From JAHEFU01 sp020440645 (GTDB taxonomy: Bacteria; 4484-113; JAFGCY01): DNA of 23,020 nucleotides. Location of the stretch: NCBI GenBank assembly GCA_020440645.1, contig JAGRNR010000061.1:1-23020 (forward strand). Direction: 5' to 3'. Below the pieces are notes generated by a model that saw nothing but the letters and a program-made list of their open reading frames with translations, did no database searches and had not been told where the DNA came from. Positions 14,082-21,768 of the stretch are shown here, in pieces. Within the stretch, counting starts at the first letter, position 1. Each line of letters starts with the position of its first letter. The position numbers and the translations under genes are program-made.

Positions 14082-15164
14082 ATGGACCAGTCCGCCCGCG
14101 ATTTCCTCACAGCACTTGTCAACAGCTACGGCCCCTCGGGATTCGAGGCGCCCGTCGTGCGCACCTGGATGGACTACGCGAAGCAGTTCGCGGATGAGGT
14201 GTACACCGACGCCTATGGCAACGGCTTCGCCGTGCTCAACCCGAAGGGCGACCCGCACATCCTGCTGGACGGCCATGCCGACGAGATCGGCCTGATGGTG
14301 AGCTACATTGACGACGACGGCTTCCTGTGGGTGAGCACGATCGGCGGCTACGACGCCAAGATCCTGCCCAGCATGCGCGTAAGGGTGCTTGGCAAGGGCG
14401 GTGAACTGCCCGGGCTGATCGGCAGCCTGCCTCCGCACATGCAGCGTGAGGCCCAGGGCGGCCAGGAGCTGAAGCGCTACCAGTTTGGTGTCAACGTCTA
14501 TGTTGACATCGGCGCGCGCTCGAAGGCCGAGGCCGAGAAGCATGTGCGGGTCGGTGACCCGATCGTGCTGGACTACGGCCTGGACGAGCTGCAGAACGGG
14601 CTGGTCTGTGGCCGGGCGCTGGACAACCGCATCGGCATCTGGAGCGGCATCGAGGCCCTGCGCCGCGCGAAGCAGAGCGGGAAGAAGCTCAATGCCAGGA
14701 TCACGGCGGTGGCCGCCGTGCAGGAGGAGGTCGGCTGCTTCGGCGCCGGCATGGCTGCCTACGGAGCTGATCCGGACTGCGCAATCGCTGTGGACGTGAC
14801 CCAGAGCGTGGACCACCCGCAGGCGGAGAAGAAGCGCTGGGGCGACATGCGGGTTGGCAACGGCCCGGTGCTGGCACACGGCAGCGCCTGCCACCCGGAG
14901 CTGAACCGCCGCATCGAGGAAGTGGCCCGCAAGGCCCGCATCGGCCTGCAGCATGAGGCCACCCCGCGCCATACAGGCACGGATGCGGATTCGATCTTCG
15001 TGACGCGCGGCGGGATCCCGACCGCCGTTGTCAGCCTGCCGCAGCGCTACATGCACAGCCCGGCTGAGACCGTGCACCTCGGCGACCTCGACCGGATCGC
15101 CGACCTGCTGTGCGCGCTGTGCCTGAGCCTGAAGAGCGGCGAGCGCTTCATGGTGAAGGTCTGA
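14082..15164 (+). CDS. M42-family metallo-aminopeptidase / glucanase-like hydrolase
   Basis: The 360-residue product fits the M42 family, dodecameric cytoplasmic aminopeptidases with two divalent metals. Expected residues are visible: His65 in DGHADEIG, Asp181 in GRALDNRIG, Glu215-Glu216 in QEEVG, Asp238 in VDVT and His325 in RYMHSPAE, together with GTDADS at 299-304. Length is normal for the family. Start choice: ATG 14082 rather than 14076, because the predicted transcript begins at 14082. Some family members have been described as endoglucanases, but peptidase activity is the usual function; the preferred N-terminal residue cannot be inferred. Downstream lie a 7-bp array, two hairpins and a hexamer array. 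Confidence 0.92.
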   Translation: MDQSARDFLTALVNSYGPSGFEAPVVRTWMDYAKQFADEVYTDAYGNGFAVLNPKGDPHILLDGHADEIGLMVSYIDDDGFLWVSTIGGYDAKILPSMRVRVLGKGGELPGLIGSLPPHMQREAQGGQELKRYQFGVNVYVDIGARSKAEAEKHVRVGDPIVLDYGLDELQNGLVCGRALDNRIGIWSGIEALRRAKQSGKKLNARITAVAAVQEEVGCFGAGMAAYGADPDCAIAVDVTQSVDHPQAEKKRWGDMRVGNGPVLAHGSACHPELNRRIEEVARKARIGLQHEATPRHTGTDADSIFVTRGGIPTAVVSLPQRYMHSPAETVHLGDLDRIADLLCALCLSLKSGERFMVKV

Positions 15165-15167
15165 CAA

Positions 15168-15195
15168 CAGTGGTCTGTGGGCAGTGGGAGGTCAG
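15168..15195. repeat. Short heptad array downstream of the M42 gene
   Basis: Units CAGTGGT, CTGTGGG, then CAGTGGG and AGGTCAG follow each other with a 7-bp period starting four bases after the stop codon. The last unit leads into the paired-hairpin element. Confidence 0.5.
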
Positions 15196-15232
15196 GCCCA
15201 TGGCCTGACAGGTATGCGGTCCCATGGACCGC
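15189..15232. repeat. Paired-hairpin element with CAT loops
   Basis: GTCAGGCC (15191-15198) pairs with GGCCTGAC (15202-15209), and GCGGTCC (15216-15222) pairs with GGACCGC (15226-15232). Both have CAT in the loop. The opening AGGTCAG is shared with the second hairpin of the element at 3368-3413, so I treat it as a third member of the same family. TTG and seven A residues follow. Confidence 0.6.
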
Positions 15233-15254
15233 TTGAAAAAAACAGCGGCCATTA

Positions 15255-15296
15255 GCAGAAGAAGAAGCAGAAACAGAAACAGAAGCAGAAGCAGAA
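15255..15296. repeat. Hexanucleotide microsatellite
   Basis: Seven 6-bp units of the form RMAGAA (mostly GCAGAA and ACAGAA) run in tandem. The array lies in a non-coding gap between the convergent M42 and lipoprotein genes and is purine-only except for the C residues. Confidence 0.75.
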
Positions 15297-15352
15297 GCAA
15301 GTTCCGTAGCGGCGGCTTCCAGCCCCCGGCAACCCAAAAATAAGAAACGCAA

Positions 15353-15375
15353 AAGGCCCGCCAGTGGCGGGCCTT
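15353..15375 (-). terminator. Rho-independent terminator, mainly for the minus-strand lipoprotein gene
   Basis: A perfect 10-bp stem, AAGGCCCGCC with GGCGGGCCTT, closes on a 3-nt loop. On the minus strand it is followed by a T-rich tail (TTTTGCGTTTCTTATTTTT, counting the stem's last T residues). It lies 25 bases after the stop at 15401. The plus-strand side is less T-rich but may also end the M42 transcript. Confidence 0.8.
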
Positions 15376-15400
15376 CTTGCTTGTTGTGGGTTGGGAGGGA

Positions 15401-17416
15401 TCAGAGCAGTCCGTTTGACTCCAGGAAGGAGTTCAGGTCGAGGAACTTCAGCTGGGCCACACCGAACTCGTCGGTACGGATGTAGCTCAGGAAGGTGAAG
15501 TACTGCCACTGCAGGTCAGTTCCGATCCGGGTGATGTTCAGGTTGCGGCAGGTGCCGGAGTCGTCAATCAGGAATTCCTCGCTCCAGACGTCCTGGCCGG
15601 TCTTCGAGCTGAACTTGAACTTCAGGTCGCCATTGTGGGTGTAGGCCAGCACGTTGAAGTTGCTCGGCGGCTCAAGCATGTAATGGCAGAATTCGCCGAT
15701 CTGGTCAGCACCCTTCACCAGCACGAGGGTCTCCTGCTGGTTGGTCAGCCAGGTCTCGCCCTCGAAGCTGCGCACGAGGCGGATCCGCTGGTTGTCCATG
15801 TCGCGGTAGATCACCGCAGCGGTGTTGTCAAGCTGGTTCGTCTTGATGTTCTGCAGCACCGGCTGGGAACTGGTTTCCACGCCGACGACCTGGGTCTCCC
15901 AGCCGTCCGCGCCCTTGCGGCAGACAATCACGCCATTGGTGCCCTTCTCGCGGAAGGCGATGGACTGGCGCATCGTCGGCGAGACGCAGATGCCGTTCGT
16001 CGGGTGCCGGTCGGTCACGATCGCGTACTTGGCCTGGTCGTTGAATTCCCACCAGAAGGTGCCTTCCTGATCGACACTCTCCACGAACTCGATGCGGTTG
16101 GTGTCGTCATTCCAGGTGAAGCAGGCCAGGCGCCGCTCAAGCGCCAGACTGCCAAGCACATGGTTGTTGCCGGTACGCACCTGGCCCGGGTCGAGCCAGT
16201 TGAAGTGGCCCTCCTGGTCAAGCAGGGCGGCATAGGAATACGCTCCGGTGCCGTCCGAGTAGGCAATGTTGATCAGCGGGTTGTTGAGCTCATTGAGCTG
16301 GAACACAGAAATCGCGGGACCGAGGTCCGGGTCCTCTGCGATGTTCAGGTAGGGGAAGTTCGTGGAGGTCTCATCGAACAGCTCCCAGTCCTGCCCCGGC
16401 GGGAATGAAGTGTTGCGCACCGCATGCACGCCGTGCGCGTCATTGGTGGGGGCGAAGTAGAAGCTCAGGCGGTTGAAGCTGTTGCCCGGCACGAGGTATT
16501 CATCCTGGTTCATGCCGAGGGTGACGGTGTCAACATTGCGCAGGCCGATCGCCTTCTTGCCGCTGGTCCAGTAGAACTGCTCACCAAGCACGGTGTCCCA
16601 GCGGTAACCGCCGCTGACACGGTACTCATAGTAGATCCCACCATCGGCGGTGATGTCCTTGTAGGTGATCAGGTTGGCGGCGATCGGCTCCGGCGTGATC
16701 AGCTGCCAGGCAGCCACACCCTGGGCCCGGCGCTCGATCTGGACATAGTTGGTGCCACCCGGCACCTCCCAGCTGACGTCGATACCGTCCCACAGGCCTT
16801 CGCTTGCAACCACGTTCAGGACCTCATCCGGCTGCCAGAAGCTCAGGCCGTCAATGAACGACGGGCCATCGTTGTCAACCTTCAGCAGGGCAAAGGCGAC
16901 CTGCCCGGTGTCGGAGCGGAAGTCATCCGGCAGTTCCTCCAGGGAGGGCAGCGGGAAGTTGTGGTCGGCATAGGAGTAGATGTGCCCGAAGCCGAATTCC
17001 CAGCGGTTGGTGCGCCAGTTGGCAACAGCAGGATAGAGGCGGGAGGTGAAGTCACCATGCATCTGCACAGTCAGGATCGGCGGCAGTTCGCTCACGCCGT
17101 TGAACAGGTAGACGGCATAGGAATACTGGTTGATGTCAGTGCCGGGGATCGTGGCACCCTTGTACTCCAGCATCGCGCTGGCATCCTGCGCCAGCGCATT
17201 GTGGCTGAAGTCAAAGGAGGAACCCTCGCGGGAGAACACCGTTGTGGACGTGCCACGCAGTTCGGAGGGTGCGGGCAGACCCGCAGTGACATTTTCGCTG
17301 AGGGGTAATACGGCCTCTGAAACGAGGTTGCTGGATGAGGTGGAATCCGAATTAGAACAGCTGCAGGATAATACTGCCAGCAGAATTAGCGCAGCCCATG
17401 AACGAGATATTTTCAC
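15401..17416 (-). CDS. Predicted lipoprotein with FN3-like domain
   Basis: The 671-residue product has a signal peptide ending in VLSC or CSC (Cys18 or Cys20), then a Ser-rich linker. Residues 60-195 are a beta-rich domain of unknown family. About 198-290 looks like an FN3 domain ('GIDVSWEVPGGTNYVQIERR' and 'YYEYRVSGGYRW'). About 300-671 contains repeated beta strands that resemble the C-terminal region of the giant lipoprotein, possibly a propeller. No dockerin-like loops are present. The GTG start has GGGAG (17427-17423) six bases upstream. A promoter is proposed in the divergent gap with ruvX, and a strong terminator follows. Function unknown; a cell-surface location is inferred. Confidence 0.8.
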   Translation of the reverse strand: MKISRSWAALILLAVLSCSCSNSDSTSSSNLVSEAVLPLSENVTAGLPAPSELRGTSTTVFSREGSSFDFSHNALAQDASAMLEYKGATIPGTDINQYSYAVYLFNGVSELPPILTVQMHGDFTSRLYPAVANWRTNRWEFGFGHIYSYADHNFPLPSLEELPDDFRSDTGQVAFALLKVDNDGPSFIDGLSFWQPDEVLNVVASEGLWDGIDVSWEVPGGTNYVQIERRAQGVAAWQLITPEPIAANLITYKDITADGGIYYEYRVSGGYRWDTVLGEQFYWTSGKKAIGLRNVDTVTLGMNQDEYLVPGNSFNRLSFYFAPTNDAHGVHAVRNTSFPPGQDWELFDETSTNFPYLNIAEDPDLGPAISVFQLNELNNPLINIAYSDGTGAYSYAALLDQEGHFNWLDPGQVRTGNNHVLGSLALERRLACFTWNDDTNRIEFVESVDQEGTFWWEFNDQAKYAIVTDRHPTNGICVSPTMRQSIAFREKGTNGVIVCRKGADGWETQVVGVETSSQPVLQNIKTNQLDNTAAVIYRDMDNQRIRLVRSFEGETWLTNQQETLVLVKGADQIGEFCHYMLEPPSNFNVLAYTHNGDLKFKFSSKTGQDVWSEEFLIDDSGTCRNLNITRIGTDLQWQYFTFLSYIRTDEFGVAQLKFLDLNSFLESNGLL

Positions 17417-17451
17417 AACAAGCTCCCAAGCTTATTCTCATTCCCCGAAGT

Positions 17452-17480
17452 ATGCTAACTTGAGCCGGTCATACATGCAA
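17452..17480 (-). promoter_or_regulatory. Promoter of the lipoprotein gene at 17416
   Basis: On the minus strand TTGCAT (17480-17475) and TAGCAT (17457-17452) are separated by 17 bases, which is the ideal spacing. Transcription would start about 29 bases before the GTG start codon, leaving room for the ribosome binding site. Confidence 0.45.
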
Positions 17481-17507
17481 ACCGAGGAATCGAATCTTTA
17501 CCAAGAA

Positions 17508-17948
17508 ATGCGCATCATCGGCCTCGATGCGGGAAGCGTGCGTACCGGTATATCCGTGGCTGATCCGTCATGCACACTGGCATCCCCATATCTGATTATA
17601 CACACAAATCCAATTTCGGGTTTTGCCAATCGGCTGAAGGAATCCGTGAAAGAATTCACAGTTGGCAAGGTGATAATGGGCCTGCCGATTGATTTAAGGG
17701 GCCGTGAAGGTGAATCAGCAAGGCTCGCCCGCGATCTTGCGGCACAGATTGAGGCGGAGCTGGGCTGGACAGTTGAGTTCCAGGATGAGCGGTTCTCCAG
17801 CGATTTGGCATTGTCCGGGCCGGCCTCAGGTGACCGGGGGCGCAGGCGGGCAGGCAAGGCTGCAAAGCGTAAGGATGTTGACGCACACGCTGCCGCAGTG
17901 ATCCTGCAGTCCTGGCTGGATTATGGCCGTCACCGGCCCCGGGATTGA
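17508..17948 (+). CDS. ruvX: YqgF/RuvX-family Holliday junction resolvase-like protein
   Basis: The 146-residue product matches YqgF/RuvX, an RNase H-fold nuclease implicated in 5' end processing of pre-16S rRNA in E. coli and, in some bacteria, in Holliday junction resolution. Visible motifs: IIGLDAGSVRTGISVAD with catalytic Asp7, VIMGLPIDLRG, FQDERFSS with the acidic residue pair, and the C-terminal VDAHAAAVILQSWLD. Length is typical. The ATG at 17508 fits the family N-terminus exactly; open frame continues upstream to 17130, but that part is antisense to the lipoprotein gene. No strong Shine-Dalgarno sequence. Its stop lies only three bases from the convergent small membrane gene. Confidence 0.92.
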   Translation: MRIIGLDAGSVRTGISVADPSCTLASPYLIIHTNPISGFANRLKESVKEFTVGKVIMGLPIDLRGREGESARLARDLAAQIEAELGWTVEFQDERFSSDLALSGPASGDRGRRRAGKAAKRKDVDAHAAAVILQSWLDYGRHRPRD

Positions 17949-17951
17949 ATT

Positions 17952-18218
17952 TCAGCCCGCAATGGATGGATCGCGGTGGAAGTGCTCACTGAAACCTTCA
18001 ACACTGTCGAGCATCTCCCGGCTGTCATAGCGGGAACGGCGGAAGCTCTCAAACTGCCTGAACCATTCCTCGTTGAACTGGCGGCGGCGTGGATCGTGCA
18101 TCCACAGCTGCACATGGACGAACAAGGCAACTGACCCCAAAGCGATACCTATTAGTACGAAAACCCAGATTGACATGGCAAAAGCCACTCTCCTGACCTG
18201 ATCTTTCCCCCAGGCCAA
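17952..18218 (-). CDS. Small single-span membrane protein, unknown function
   Basis: A predicted 88-residue protein with one membrane helix (about 12-35) followed by a charged, Arg- and Phe-rich tail of about 50 residues. I do not recognise a family. Evidence for it being real: clear membrane topology, tight convergent packing with ruvX, and a -10 hexamer TAAAAT (18229-18224) ending five bases before the TTG at 18218, which would make a leaderless transcript. An alternative start is the ATG at 18176 (74 residues); an AGGAG lies upstream of it but too far for good spacing. Confidence 0.6.
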   Translation of the reverse strand: MAWGKDQVRRVAFAMSIWVFVLIGIALGSVALFVHVQLWMHDPRRRQFNEEWFRQFESFRRSRYDSREMLDSVEGFSEHFHRDPSIAG

Positions 18219-18223
18219 TTCAT

Positions 18224-18229
18224 ATTTTA
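18224..18229 (-). promoter_or_regulatory. -10 element of the small membrane protein gene
   Basis: On the minus strand TAAAAT (18229-18224) ends five bases before the TTG at 18218. The -35 region is weak; a TTGCAA lies 15 bases upstream, which is short spacing. Confidence 0.4.
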
Positions 18230-18272
18230 CCAGTTTCCCCTTTATTGCAATTTCCGTCAGGAACCTGCGCGA

Positions 18273-18278
18273 TATAAT
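18273..18278 (+). promoter_or_regulatory. -10 element of the response-regulator gene
   Basis: A perfect TATAAT predicts transcription from about 18285 and a 26-nt leader before the ATG at 18311. The leader has no Shine-Dalgarno sequence. The gene diverges from the small membrane protein gene, with promoters about 45 bases apart. Confidence 0.55.
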
Positions 18279-18310
18279 CTGCCAAAGCGCAACACGCGCC
18301 CCAATTGAAT

Positions 18311-19222
18311 ATGCAACGCACCATCCTGATAGTCGACGATGAGGAAATCATCCGCAATGTGCTCAAGCGCAAGCTTGAGCAGTCGACCGACTACAAGGTG
18401 CATACCGCCGGCGACGGTGTCCCCGCGCTGGAGCTGTTCAAGGAACAGAACATTGACCTCGTGATCAGTGACCTGATGATGAGCGAGATGAACGGCATCG
18501 AGCTGCTGCGCAACCTGAAGCAGATCAAGCCCGGCATCCCGGTGATCATCATCACGGGCTATGGCACGCTGGACGACGCGATCGAAGCCATCCACCTCGG
18601 TGCGGAGGACTTCATCAAGAAGCCGTTTGACATCAATGATGTCATCGAGACGATTGAGAAGACCTTCCGCAAGATGGCGGAGGAAGCTGACCAGCGCGAG
18701 ATCATCAAGTACATCGAGGATGAGAACATCCGCCTCGCGATCCCCAGCGACTTCGAATTCCTCAACACGGTGATCAACTACGTGTTCTCGCACCTGCGGG
18801 CGCGCTGGCTCGTCAACGACGAGAACCTGCACGACGTGAAGGTCTGCATGTACGAGGCGCTGACGAATGCCTTCGAGCATGGCAACCTCGGCATCCCGGG
18901 CGATGAGAAGAGCCGGCTGCTGGAGACCAGCCAGCAGGCCTGGCGGGACTTCCTGATGGAGCGCATGCAGGACCCTGTTAACCGCGAGAAGCAGATCGAG
19001 GTCAACCTGCAGATCAGCGAGACCCGCATGAGCCTCAGGGTGCGCGACCAGGGCACCGGCTTTGACTTTGACAACCACTTCAAGGACGTGGAACCTGAGC
19101 TGCTGTTCCGCAGCAGCGGACGCGGCCTGCTGCTGATACGCTCCCTGATGGATGAGATGTGGTTCGAGGATGGCGGCCGTGCACTGGTGATGGTCAAGCA
19201 GCGCAGCGGGATTGCCGAGTAA
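18311..19222 (+). CDS. Response regulator fused to RsbW-like ATPase domain
   Basis: The 303-residue protein joins two signalling domains. Residues 1-120 are a complete receiver: Asp9-Asp10, phospho-acceptor Asp54 in VISDLMM, Thr82 and Lys103. Residues 140-303 form an anti-sigma-factor type GHKL ATPase: N-box EALTNAFEHGN (182-192), G1 DQGTGFD (246-252) and G2 GRGLLLIRSL. The second domain resembles RsbW/SpoIIAB kinases, which phosphorylate anti-anti-sigma proteins and bind sigma factors. Phosphorylation of the receiver could therefore control partner switching (inference). No histidine kinase, STAS or sigma gene lies in the window. The start is ATG 18311; a TTG six bases upstream is possible. 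Confidence 0.9.
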   Translation: MQRTILIVDDEEIIRNVLKRKLEQSTDYKVHTAGDGVPALELFKEQNIDLVISDLMMSEMNGIELLRNLKQIKPGIPVIIITGYGTLDDAIEAIHLGAEDFIKKPFDINDVIETIEKTFRKMAEEADQREIIKYIEDENIRLAIPSDFEFLNTVINYVFSHLRARWLVNDENLHDVKVCMYEALTNAFEHGNLGIPGDEKSRLLETSQQAWRDFLMERMQDPVNREKQIEVNLQISETRMSLRVRDQGTGFDFDNHFKDVEPELLFRSSGRGLLLIRSLMDEMWFEDGGRALVMVKQRSGIAE

Positions 19223-19316
19223 AATCCGGGCTGCCGTCGTCAAATAGCGGTGAACTCCGTGCCCCTGGCCCGCCATCCCGTTACACTTCCAGGAAAACCC
19301 CAGCCTGGAGAATGTG

Positions 19317-19982
19317 ATGGGTCAGTCCATTAACCACGAAGACAACGCAGACATCAACACCAGCACCAGCAAGCCCGAGCGCATCCGCTGGTGGCGGCCG
19401 GTGCTGCTGGCACTGTTCATCGGCGGCGGCATCCTCGGTTCAATGCTGCTGCATGAGTTCCGCGAGAACAAGCTGATCCAGCAGGCCGAGCGCTTGTATG
19501 AGGGCGTCAAGGCCATGGATGAGCTGACGCTGGCCCAGATCAGCTCGCAGGCGCACCACACCACCGCAGCCGACCTGATTGCCAGCCCGCACGGGCTTGA
19601 CGACCGTTTCGTGGTGCTTGATGGCTTCGTCAGCAAGGAGCAGTCGATCGCCGTGTCCACCAACATGGCAAGCGAGGTGTTTGACGGCGAGAACTACAGC
19701 AGCTACGTGCTTGACGACCAGGTTGTGTTCGTCGACATCAGTGGCGGCAAGAAGCAGTTCAGCGACGGCGACCACATCCAGGGGCACGGCAAGGTGTTCG
19801 TGCTGCGCGTCGGCGACCTGTTCAATGTGCCGGTGCTCGGCGAGGACCTGCAGAAGGAATTCGGCGGCAGCCTGGATGAGAACGAGGAAGTGATCTTCTT
19901 CCTGTCCAAGGGCGCCGAGCAGCTTGACGTGCCGAAGACCGAAGTTGCCGGCAGCAACCTTGACGGTGTGATCAAGCGCTGA
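19317..19982 (+). CDS. Single-span membrane protein with exported beta-rich domain, unknown function
   Basis: The 221-residue product has a polar N-terminus of about 25 residues, one membrane helix (about 27-46) preceded by basic residues, then an extracytoplasmic region. Residues of about 95-180 alternate beta-strand patterns (DRFVVLDGFVSK, YVLDDQVVFVDI, GHGKVFVLRV), suggestive of an OB-like barrel; no family is recognised. The start is ATG 19317 because GGAG (19307-19310) is six bases upstream; the overlapping GTG at 19314 is too close. A weak TACACT -10 lies at 19282-19287. It is followed by a strong terminator and a gene of similar layout. Confidence 0.75.
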   Translation: MGQSINHEDNADINTSTSKPERIRWWRPVLLALFIGGGILGSMLLHEFRENKLIQQAERLYEGVKAMDELTLAQISSQAHHTTAADLIASPHGLDDRFVVLDGFVSKEQSIAVSTNMASEVFDGENYSSYVLDDQVVFVDISGGKKQFSDGDHIQGHGKVFVLRVGDLFNVPVLGEDLQKEFGGSLDENEEVIFFLSKGAEQLDVPKTEVAGSNLDGVIKR

Positions 19983-20008
19983 CGGCAACTGCTGATTGAG
20001 GAAGGACG

Positions 20009-20034
20009 ACGGCCCGCCACGGCGGGCCGTTTCC
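20009..20034 (+). terminator. Rho-independent terminator
   Basis: ACGGCCCGCC (20009-20018) and GGCGGGCCGT (20021-20030) form a strong stem with a very short loop, followed by TTCC and more T residues. It lies 26 bases after the stop at 19982 and separates the two membrane-protein genes. Confidence 0.75.
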
Positions 20035-20084
20035 ATTTCAGGCTCCGGGCTAACTGCCCTGAAACCTTTGCGACGTGCTTCCTG

Positions 20085-20090
20085 TAAAAT
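20085..20090 (+). promoter_or_regulatory. -10 element upstream of the gene at 20139
   Basis: TAAAAT lies just after the preceding terminator and predicts a leader of about 42 nt that includes the ribosome binding site GGGAG (20128-20132). No good -35 box was found. Confidence 0.4.
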
Positions 20091-20138
20091 AGATGCAGGC
20101 ACGGATGCCGCAAGCAATCAGGGAATTGGGAGACTGAT

Positions 20139-20849
20139 ATGGACAGCTACAACCAGGGAAGCCAGGATCCAGGCGGCGGCTATCAGCCGATGGAACCGAC
20201 GTACGGCCCGCCGCCCAAGAAGAAGGGCTTCAACTGGCTGGCCTGCTGCGGAATCGGCTGCGGCGTGATCGTGATCATCGCCATCATCATGGGCTTTGCC
20301 GGCTTCAACTTCGTCAACAAGATCGCCGGTGGCGCGATGAAGGTGGCAATGGAGCTGGAGAGCACTGATGCGGCAACGATCCGTGCCCAGGCCCAGAGTG
20401 AGGATGCCACCGTCGTGGCCGGCAACCCCTCCGGCTACACCAGCCAGTGGGTGGCGATGAACTGCACGGTGATGTCACCCGAGGAATTCGGCCGTACCTA
20501 CTTCAGCGGCAGCGGCTCCGGGGACTGGAACTCCAATGACTTCCAGAACCCTTCCGGCCAGCAGGGCACGATGTACCTGGTGGAGGGTGGCTTCATGGTG
20601 ATCGACAGCAGCAACGCACCGACCAAGGCCCAGCCCGGCGACAGGATCATTGCATATGGCAAGCCCTTCGTGATGGACTTCTCTGCCATCCCCGGGGTGG
20701 ATGACAAGGACATGCAGCAGCTGAGCAACCTGAAGATGTTCATGGCCAAGGAAGTGGACGTGATCCCCGCCGGCGGCGGCGAGGAACAGGCACCGGACAC
20801 TCCGCCGGGCGGAGAGGAGACCGGCTCCAGCGAAACCTGGGGCGAATAG
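20139..20849 (+). CDS. Single-span membrane protein with Pro/Gly-rich N-terminus, unknown function
   Basis: A 236-residue product with a cytoplasmic tail rich in Gly, Pro and Tyr and a PPPKKK basic stretch (24-29), one membrane helix (about 33-57) with three Cys residues near its start, and an exported domain. Residues of about 95-205 are beta-rich with the pattern 'MYLVEGGFMVIDSS ... GDRIIAYGKPFVM', comparable in layout to the upstream gene product. The C-terminus is acidic, rich in Pro, Gly and Glu. No family recognised. GGGAG at 20128-20132 sets the ATG. A hairpin terminator follows. It may be a distant paralog of the gene at 19317 (inference). Confidence 0.75.
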   Translation: MDSYNQGSQDPGGGYQPMEPTYGPPPKKKGFNWLACCGIGCGVIVIIAIIMGFAGFNFVNKIAGGAMKVAMELESTDAATIRAQAQSEDATVVAGNPSGYTSQWVAMNCTVMSPEEFGRTYFSGSGSGDWNSNDFQNPSGQQGTMYLVEGGFMVIDSSNAPTKAQPGDRIIAYGKPFVMDFSAIPGVDDKDMQQLSNLKMFMAKEVDVIPAGGGEEQAPDTPPGGEETGSSETWGE

Positions 20850-20879
20850 ACGCTCGAGTTGAACGGAATGGTAAATGAC

Positions 20880-20909
20880 AACGGGACACCCTGGTGGTGT
20901 CCCGTTTCA
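20880..20909 (+). terminator. Terminator hairpin directly upstream of nadX
   Basis: AACGGGACACC (20880-20890) pairs with GGTGTCCCGTT (20896-20906) around CTGGT, followed by a T-rich stretch. It ends only a few bases before the nadX ribosome binding site. It can end the upstream transcript or act as an attenuator if nadX is read through from upstream. Confidence 0.7.
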
Positions 20910-20924
20910 CTTTGAGGAGCGGAA

Positions 20925-21719
20925 ATGGAGACTGAATCGCAGACAGCCCGGCTGGGGATCCTCGGTGCAGGTTGCATCGGAACGGCCATCGTGAATGCGC
21001 TGCTGGATGGCCGGCTCAGTTACCGGCTGGCGCATGTGCTGGACTACGATGTCCCGTGCGCCGAGGCCTTGATGGAGCGGGCCGGTGAAGCAGCACGAGC
21101 CGCGACACTCGAGGAGCTATGCCGCGACTGCGACGTGATTGTCGAATGTGCCCATCCCTGTGCTGTGGCCCCGCTCGTCGAATGCGCCCGAAACTTGTCA
21201 GCAAACCGCAGTGGTGGCCAGCACATCGTGGTGCTGTCGGTCGGCGGTCTGCTGGATGTGGACTTCCATAACCGGCCCGCGCATGAACCGGCGGTGCATG
21301 TGCCAAGCGGTGCGCTTGGCGGCCTGGATGCCGTGCTGGCACTGCGGCAGGCCGGGCTGGACTCAGTTGAGCTGACCAGCCGCAAGCCACCTGCCGGTCT
21401 GGGGCTGGATGTGACTGAGGAGACTGTGGTGTTTGAGGGTACGGCGGCCGAAGTGATCCGGCTCTATCCGAAGAACACCAATGTGGCGGTGGCGCTCAGC
21501 CTGGCCGGCTTCGGGCCGGAAAGGACCCGCATGCGCCTGATCGCCGACCCGGCGATCGACCGTAATATACACCACCTGGTGGCACGCGGCGCGGCGGGCG
21601 AAGTGGAGTTCACATCCCGCAATGTACCCTTCCCGGAGAACCCGAAGACGAGCTACCTGGCGGCCCTGAGCGCCATTGCCGTGCTGGGCAACCTCGGCAG
21701 CAGCCTGCGGATCGGGTAG
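20925..21719 (+). CDS. nadX: L-aspartate dehydrogenase
   Basis: NadX oxidises L-aspartate to iminoaspartate with NAD(P), feeding quinolinate synthase in de novo NAD synthesis. The 264-residue product shows the N-terminal Rossmann motif LGILGAGCIGTAI (10-22), then the C-terminal catalytic part with PSGALGGLDAV (127-137), SRKPP (152-156), YPKNTNVAVALSLAGFGPE (181-199) and NIHHLVARGAAGEV (214-227). The latter holds the His expected near the active site. NPKTSYLAALSAI ends the fold. Length is normal. GAGGAG (20914-20919) precedes the ATG. No nadA or nadC lies in the window. Assignment rests on family motifs; other dehydrogenases of the same superfamily are less likely. Confidence 0.9.
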   Translation: METESQTARLGILGAGCIGTAIVNALLDGRLSYRLAHVLDYDVPCAEALMERAGEAARAATLEELCRDCDVIVECAHPCAVAPLVECARNLSANRSGGQHIVVLSVGGLLDVDFHNRPAHEPAVHVPSGALGGLDAVLALRQAGLDSVELTSRKPPAGLGLDVTEETVVFEGTAAEVIRLYPKNTNVAVALSLAGFGPERTRMRLIADPAIDRNIHHLVARGAAGEVEFTSRNVPFPENPKTSYLAALSAIAVLGNLGSSLRIG

Positions 21720-21725
21720 GAGCTA

Positions 21726-21751
21726 CATTCCTTCGCTCCATGAATGGAATG
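21726..21751. other. Weak hairpin between convergent nadX and GxxExxY genes
   Basis: CATTCC (21726-21731) pairs with GGAATG (21746-21751), and the stem can extend by TTC/GAA past a one-base bulge. No T-tract follows on either strand, so terminator function is uncertain. Confidence 0.3.
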
Positions 21752-21768
21752 ATGATTCTGTGTTGATG

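Noticed and set aside
14028..15167. 379-residue minus-strand open frame opposite the M42 gene
   Set aside because: Antisense to a gene with all M42 catalytic residues; composition is that of a GC-rich shadow frame.
16424..17308. 294-residue plus-strand open frame inside the lipoprotein gene
   Set aside because: No recognisable motifs; the minus-strand frame has a signal peptide, ribosome binding site and terminator.
17130..17507. N-terminal extension of RuvX
   Set aside because: The family starts at MRIIGLD (17508); the upstream part is antisense to the divergent lipoprotein gene.
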